Source: Oscillospiraceae bacterium
Lineage (GTDB): Bacteria; Bacillota; Clostridia; Oscillospirales; Oscillospiraceae
Direction of reading: 5' to 3'
Assembly (NCBI GenBank): GCA_017409645.1
Contig: JAFQSI010000295.1
Span: 1-5,147 of the forward strand
Length of the DNA stretch: 5,147 nt
Shown here piece by piece: positions 1 through 4,300 of the stretch. The translations under genes and the position numbers were made by a program. The notes beneath the pieces are model-generated. The model ran no database searches. It saw nothing but the letters and a program-made list of their open reading frames with translations, and was not told the origin of the DNA. Each line of letters starts with the position of its first letter. The stretch's first letter is position 1.

Positions 1-932
1 CCGTCGGCCTTGGGGGACTCCCGCAGCTCCTGCAGATAGGTGGAGAAATGCTCCTTGATGGCCTCGGGGTCGCCGAAGAAGGCGGGGTTGATGGCCATGT
101 AGCCGTGGCAGATGTTGCCCTTGCCGCCGGTCATGCAGTAGTTGGAGGTGGCGCCCATGGAGAGGATGGAGGAGAAGATCTCGCAGAGCATGCCGTAGCC
201 GTAGCCCTTGTGGGAGCCCAGCTTCTCGGTGGCGCCGCCCAGGGGCATGATGCCGCCGCCGTTCTTGGCGACGATGTTGGCCAGGACGTCGGGAGCGTCG
301 GTGGAGGGATGGCCGTCCTTGTCCAGGGCCCAGCCCTCGGGCAGGGGCTTCTCCATCTTGTTGTACATCTCCAGCTTGCCCCGGGTGACCACGGTGGTGG
401 AGCCGTCAAAGAGGAAGTCGTAGGGCTCGGCGGGGAAGGCGCAGGCGATGGGGTTGGAGCCCAGCATGGCCTTGCGGCCGAAGGTGGGGACCATGATGGC
501 TTCCGAGTTGGTGCAGCTGAAGCCCATCAGGCCTTCCTTGCAGGCCATTTTGGCGTAGTAACCGGCGATGCCGTAGTGGTTGGAATTGCGCACGGAGACG
601 ATGCCCACGCCTGCAGTCTTGGCCTTGGCGATGGCCATCTCCATGGCCTGATGGCTCACCAGCTGGCCCATGGCGTCATGGGCGTCGATGACGGCGGAGA
701 TGGGCGTCTCAAAGACCACCTCGGGCTTGGCGTCCAGGCGGATCATACCCTTTTCGATGCACTTGTGGTAGCGGACCATGCGCTGCATGCCGTGGGATTC
801 AATGCCGAACAGGTCGGAGGTCAGCAGGACATCCTGGATGATGTTGGCCTCTGCTTCGGAAAAACCAAACTTACGGAAGGCGTCCATGCAGAACTGATGG
901 AGGGTCTCATAGGACCAATACTGATATGCCAT
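1..932 (-). CDS. Ldh2-family malate/L-lactate-type dehydrogenase (3' end cut off by window edge)
   Basis: Seen: 310 codons starting MAYQYWSYETLHQF and running off the left edge. Family marks in order are SHGMQR (residues 46-51), VRNSNHYG (114-121), LGSNPIACAFP (157-167), FDGSTTVVTRGK (175-186), PEGWALDKDG (198-207), PLGG (230-233) and HKGYGYGMLCEI (241-252). Known: this is the Ldh2/YlbC/AllD type of NAD(P)-dependent 2-hydroxyacid (malate, L-lactate, ureidoglycolate) dehydrogenase, which has its own fold unrelated to classical lactate dehydrogenase. R51 and H119 match its conserved active-site Arg and His. Members have roughly 330-360 residues, so about 20-50 are missing. There is no signal peptide, so the protein should be cytoplasmic. 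The substrate cannot be assigned; malate, lactate, sulfolactate, ureidoglycolate or diketogulonate-type acids all remain possible. I chose the ATG at 932 because a GAGG sits 9 nt upstream. An in-frame ATG at 947 would add five residues (MRYLI). The gene is divergent from the GH13 gene; no shared pathway is evident. Confidence 0.93.
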   Translation of the reverse strand, partial: MAYQYWSYETLHQFCMDAFRKFGFSEAEANIIQDVLLTSDLFGIESHGMQRMVRYHKCIEKGMIRLDAKPEVVFETPISAVIDAHDAMGQLVSHQAMEMAIAKAKTAGVGIVSVRNSNHYGIAGYYAKMACKEGLMGFSCTNSEAIMVPTFGRKAMLGSNPIACAFPAEPYDFLFDGSTTVVTRGKLEMYNKMEKPLPEGWALDKDGHPSTDAPDVLANIVAKNGGGIMPLGGATEKLGSHKGYGYGMLCEIFSSILSMGATSNYCMTGGKGNICHGYMAINPAFFGDPEAIKEHFSTYLQELRESPKAD

Positions 933-941
933 GATCAAATA

Positions 942-954
942 CCTCATTTCTCCT
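942..954 (-). promoter_or_regulatory. Ribosome binding region of the Ldh2-family gene, with two candidate starts
   Basis: Read leftward on the minus strand, AGGAG (954-950) is followed by AAATGAGG and then TATTTGATC before the ATG at 932. GAGG (945-942) gives a normal 9-nt spacing to that ATG. AGGAG lies 17 nt from it, and only 2 nt from the alternative in-frame ATG at 947. The 932 start therefore fits better, but the doubled purine-rich tract leaves the choice slightly open. Confidence 0.6.
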
Positions 955-974
955 GAATAACAGGGAATTCGTCC

Positions 975-991
975 ATATGTAATGCACATAT
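975..991. repeat. Inverted repeat ATATGT-N5-ACATAT in the dehydrogenase leader
   Basis: Perfect 6-bp arms ATATGT (975-980) and ACATAT (986-991) flank AATGC. The repeat lies about 9-25 nt downstream of the predicted leftward transcription start, where a bound repressor would block elongation. It could also form a weak AU-rich stem in the leader. The sequence match is direct observation; operator function is inference, and no regulator is encoded in the window. Confidence 0.4.
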
Positions 992-1005
992 AGTTCGTCA
1001 TTTTC

Positions 1006-1034
1006 TTTATACTGTTTTTCCGCCGGGAAGTCAA
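1006..1034 (-). promoter_or_regulatory. Sigma-A-type promoter driving the Ldh2-family gene
   Basis: On the minus strand, TTGACT (1034-1029) and TATAAA (1011-1006) are separated by exactly 17 bp. Each hexamer matches the TTGACA/TATAAT consensus at five of six positions. The transcript would start near 999-1000 and give a leader of about 67 nt before the ATG at 932. Position, orientation and spacing all fit. Transcription itself is inferred. Confidence 0.75.
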
Positions 1035-1044
1035 TTCGCGGGGA

Positions 1045-1059
1045 TATGGAAATTTCATA
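1045..1059. repeat. 15-bp imperfect palindrome TATGGAAATTTCATA upstream of the leftward promoter
   Basis: Six of the seven symmetrical base pairs around centre 1052 match; only 1049/1055 does not. It begins 11 bp beyond the -35 hexamer of the dehydrogenase promoter, at roughly -46 to -60 from the predicted start, which is a typical activator position. AT-rich palindromes of this size also arise by chance, so this is a candidate only. Confidence 0.3.
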
Positions 1060-1064
1060 CAGGG

Positions 1065-1076
1065 TTTTGGACAAAA
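1065..1076. repeat. Short inverted repeat TTTTG-N2-CAAAA
   Basis: Arms TTTTG (1065-1069) and CAAAA (1072-1076) are separated by GA. It lies about 30 bp beyond the leftward -35 box and just past the 1045-1059 palindrome. It may belong to the same control region, but its low complexity makes chance occurrence plausible. Confidence 0.22.
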
Positions 1077-1203
1077 TGACGATGATACAATTAAAACACA
1101 ATGGACACCTTGTGAAATGTGACCTAATACCGACAGAGGTTCGGATTTTCCAAAACGCTGCCGTCTTCCAGGGTATCTCACAGCAGTTGAATAAAGTGTC
1201 TCC

Positions 1204-1222
1204 AAGGTTCACCTTTTAGGTG
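1204..1222. repeat. Interleaved AAGGT/ACCTT/AGGTG inverted repeats
   Basis: AAGGT (1204-1208), TC and ACCTT (1211-1215) form one perfect inverted repeat. CACCT (1210-1214), TTT and AGGTG (1218-1222) form a second that shares the middle ACCT. The result is three alternating half-sites, AGGT, ACCT and AGGT, inside 19 bp. It lies about 50 bp upstream of the -35 box of the GH13 promoter, a plausible place for an activator or upstream operator. The pattern is seen directly; a binding protein is inferred and unidentified. Confidence 0.4.
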
Positions 1223-1273
1223 CGGCTGTCATTATGCTTGAAGCGGGCCCAGGTATTTTATGGAATGTGCCAG

Positions 1274-1302
1274 TTGTTTGCGCAACCGTTTATCCTTATA
1301 AT
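1274..1302 (+). promoter_or_regulatory. Sigma-A-type promoter driving the GH13 amylopullulanase-like gene
   Basis: A perfect -10 hexamer TATAAT (1297-1302) lies 17 bp downstream of a weak -35 hexamer, TTGTTT (1274-1279). Transcription would start near 1309 and give a leader of about 39 nt. The strong -10 with a poor -35 suits a promoter that needs an activator or is held down by a repressor. The palindrome TTGCGCAA (1278-1285) overlaps the -35 edge and the spacer. Confidence 0.72.
1278..1290. promoter_or_regulatory. Possible operator within the GH13 promoter spacer
   Basis: TTGCGCAA (1278-1285) is a perfect 8-bp palindrome overlapping the -35 edge and spacer, and it runs into AACCGTT (1284-1290). 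LacI-family regulators of alpha-glucan genes in Firmicutes (MalR, CcpA) use palindromes with a central CG and cores such as AANCGNT. I compared the site with the CcpA cre consensus: only the core fits and the outer bases do not. I therefore call it only a possible LacI-type operator. Confidence 0.25.
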
Positions 1303-1314
1303 ATGGGGGAACAA

Positions 1315-1328
1315 TCGCCCTCGGGCGA
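1315..1328 (+). promoter_or_regulatory. Hairpin near the 5' end of the GH13 mRNA leader
   Basis: TCGCC (1315-1319) and GGCGA (1324-1328) pair perfectly around the tetraloop CTCG. With the predicted start near 1309, the stem begins about 7 nt into the message and ends 4 nt before the Shine-Dalgarno GAAAGG. Such 5' stems are known to protect mRNA ends or to tune ribosome access. It has no U-tract, so it is not a terminator. Confidence 0.5.
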
Positions 1329-1332
1329 CAGA

Positions 1333-1338
1333 GAAAGG
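1333..1338 (+). promoter_or_regulatory. Ribosome binding site that decides the GH13 start
   Basis: GAAAGG ends at 1338, so the ATG at 1348 follows at a normal 9-nt spacing. The in-frame ATG at 1339 directly abuts the site and could not be used efficiently with it. Starting at 1348 also gives a standard signal peptide beginning MKKTNHPIRRS. Confidence 0.75.
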
Positions 1339-1347
1339 ATGAATCAA

Positions 1348-4300
1348 ATGAAGAAAACCAATCACCCCATCAGGCGCTCCCTGTGCCTCCTGCTGGCGCT
1401 GGTCATGGTGCTGGGCATGCTGCCCGGCGTCCGGGCAGCCGGGGAGGAGCCCGCTCCTGCCGGTACATACTATGTGGCCGGTGTTGCCGCCCTGTGCGGC
1501 AGCGAGTGGAACGAGGCCGACCCTGACAACCTGATGACCTGGAACGGGGAAACGGGCCTGTTCGAGAAGGTCTATGCCGACGTGGCCGTGGGCACCTACC
1601 AGTTCAAGGTCACCGACGGCACCTGGAACAATGCCTGGGGCAAGGATGGCCAGAACTACACCTTCCAGGTGTCCGCCGTCTGCGACGTGACCGTCACCTT
1701 CGACCCCGACACCAAGGCTGTCAACGCCACGGGCGACGGCGTGGGTGCCGTCACCGGCATCGAGATCAAGTCCATCACCGCCGTGGGCGGCGGCAAGGGC
1801 AATTTCCTGAACGGCAAGAGCTGGGATGTGGCCGCAGCCGCCAACCACATGACCGCCAGCGGCAGCGTCTACACCATCACCTATGAAAATGTGGCCGCCG
1901 GTACCTACGAGGTCAAGTTCGCTGCCAACGACTCCTGGAACGACAACTGGGGCTCCAACGGCTCCGCCTACGCAGGCGGCAGCGCCGAGGCCGTCTACAA
2001 CGGCCAGAACATCAAGTTCACCGTTTCCGAGGCCTCCGATGTGACGCTGAAGCTGGATCTGACCGGCTTCCGGTATTCCACCAAGAACGGCGCGACCTAT
2101 GCCATCGACATGGTCCCCGCTGAGACGGAGCCCACGGATCCCACCGAGCCCACCGACCCTGAGATCCCCGACGGCGACACCAAGGTCGTGCTGCACTTCA
2201 TGAAGCCCGATACCTGGTCCTCCGTCAACGCATACCTGTGGACCACCGCCGGTGCGGTCAGCGGCTACTCTGACTACAACTCCTGGCCCGGCAAGGCGAT
2301 CTCTGACGCCGACGGCGACGGCTGGTATGACCTGACCGTGGTAACGGAAAATGCCTTCTACTTCATCTTCAACGACGGCTCCAGCCAGACCGCCGACCTG
2401 CAGACCGGCGAGATCACCGGCGACACCGAGCTGTGGATCGTGGGCAACGATGTGTCTGCTGATCAGCCCATGAACACCGTCCTGCTGCACTTCTTCCAGC
2501 CCATGAGCTGGGGCGATGACATCCACGCCTACGCCTGGGACGCCAGCGGCAGCCAGCTGCTGGGTGCCTGGCCCGGCACGCCCGCCGCCGCGAACCACGA
2601 CAACGAAGGCTGGTTCGACATGACCATCGAGACCGGCTCCGTCTCCGGCTTCAGCTTCATTTTCAATGACAACGCGGGCCATCAGACCGCAGATCTCGCC
2701 ACCGGCGCCCTGCAGTTCAGGAATGAGCTGTGGGTCTATGCCGACCAGAGCGTCTCCGCCGAGGCCCCCGCCGACTGGGTCAACTACGATCTGGCCATCT
2801 TCGTTCCCGGCTCCTTCCCCGGTCCCAGCTGGGATCCCGGCTCCAACCGGATGACCTACAACCACATTCTGGGCGTGTATCAGTACACCTTTGAGAATGT
2901 TCCCGCCGCGAATTATCAGTACAAGATCGCCCACGACGGTTCCTGGAATGAGAACTACGGCATGGGCGGCGTCCGGGACGGCGCCAACTACTCCGTCACC
3001 GTGCCCGAGCAGATGGATGTCTCCGTCTATTACAGCGTGGCGACCCATCTGGCTGTTACCAATCTGGATTATGAATTCGTCCAGGCTGTGGTCAGAGGAA
3101 CCGGCTTCGAGACGGTCCCCCTGACGGATCCCGGCCTGACCGGCATCTACTCCGCAGTCGTCCACATGGCCGCCGGTACCTACACCGATGTGCAGATCCT
3201 CTGCGGCGATGATGTCTATTCCTTCGCCGAGATCGTGGTGGACGCGGACAAGGACGTCACCTTCTACCTCGATCCCATCACCGGCATCTTCTACTGCAAC
3301 GCCTCCGACATCCCCCTGAACACCGACTACATCAGCTACAACTCCCACAGCAAGAATGACAAGTCCGTCTTCGGTGCCGTGGCCACCGGTGAGGAGGTCA
3401 CCTTCTCCATCCACACCGGCTGGGACGTTACCTCTGCTGTCCTGGTGGTCAAGGGCGTGGGCTCCTACCCCATGACCTCCTCCGGCAGCCACAATTCCGT
3501 CAATAATCATTGGGATGCCACCATCTCCATCCCCAACAAGGGCGAGTATGACTACTACTTCGTCCTGTCCAACGGCTCCAACGTGGCCGTCTACGGCGAC
3601 GACGACGGCTACTACGGCGAGGGCACCGTCACCGATCTGACCTCCGTCATGCCCTATGACCTGGTGGTCTATGAGGCCGGCTACGAGACTCCCGATTGGA
3701 TGAAGAACGCCGTCATCTACCAGATCTTCCCCGACCGGTTCTTCAACGGCGACGAGAGCAATGACCAGGCCCAGACCTGGGCCCGGGGTGAGGTCGACTA
3801 CGAATTCATCACCGACTGGTACACCCTGCCCGAGAATCCCGAGCAGGAGGGTCTGCTGACCGAGGAGGAATACAAGTCCTCCGGCGCCTGGTACGGCGAC
3901 GGCCAGTGGTCCAATGAGATCTACGGCGGCGACCTGAAGGGCATCACCGAGCGCATCGACTACCTGAAGGCCCTGGGCGTCAACGTCATCTACCTGAACC
4001 CCGTCTTCTGGTCCATCTCCAGCCACCGCTATGATGCGGTGAGCTACTCCGAGATCGACCCCATCCTGGGCACCCTGGGCGATTTCGAGGAGCTGGTGGC
4101 CGTGGCTGAGGAGAACGACATGCACATCATCCTCGACGGCGTATTCAACCACGTTTCCGACGATTCCGTCTACTTCGACCGCTACTACCGCTTCCTGGGC
4201 CAGTCTGAGAAGATCGGCGCTTACCCCTACTGGGCCTGCGTTTACGACTGCATGGCAGAGAACGGCGTGGATCAGGCCACCGCCGAAGCCTATGCAAAGA

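Larger units (their letters stand above)
933..1347. other. Divergent intergenic control region
   Basis: These roughly 415 bp between two divergent start codons are visibly AT-richer than the flanking genes. They hold one good promoter for each side. The stretch between the promoters (about 1035-1273) has no credible gene but several short inverted repeats, listed separately. No terminator is expected between divergent genes and none is seen. No riboswitch or small RNA is recognisable. A minus-strand GTG-started reading frame crosses 907-1212, but it contains the promoter and the start of the dehydrogenase gene and looks like chance. Confidence 0.8.

Noticed and set aside
48..956. Plus-strand reading frame of 302 codons opposite the dehydrogenase
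   Set aside because: It is the same in-register antisense shadow, with Gly/Ala/Val/His-rich composition, whereas the minus strand encodes a clear Ldh2-family protein with promoter and ribosome site.
1067..1095. Possible second rightward promoter (TTGGAC with TACAAT or ATTAAA)
   Set aside because: The TACAAT spacing is only 13 bp, and the 17-bp partner ATTAAA is poor. The TTGTTT-17-TATAAT site near the gene explains expression better.
1110..1126. Rex- or CRP-like site around TTGTGAAATGTGACC
   Set aside because: Only one half-site matches. The second TGTGA is a direct repeat, not inverted, so neither a Rex nor a CRP-type dyad is present.
907..1212. Minus-strand 101-codon frame starting with GTG in the intergenic region
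   Set aside because: It has no ribosome site at usable spacing and no recognisable domain. It contains the dehydrogenase promoter, leader and start codon, so it is a chance frame in AT-rich DNA.
1280..1295. CcpA cre site in the GH13 promoter
   Set aside because: The core AANCGNW fits, but nearly all outer consensus bases fail. I kept only a low-confidence LacI-type operator note.
1315..1328. Hairpin as a transcription terminator
   Set aside because: There is no U-run after the stem, and it lies in the leader between a good promoter and a ribosome site.
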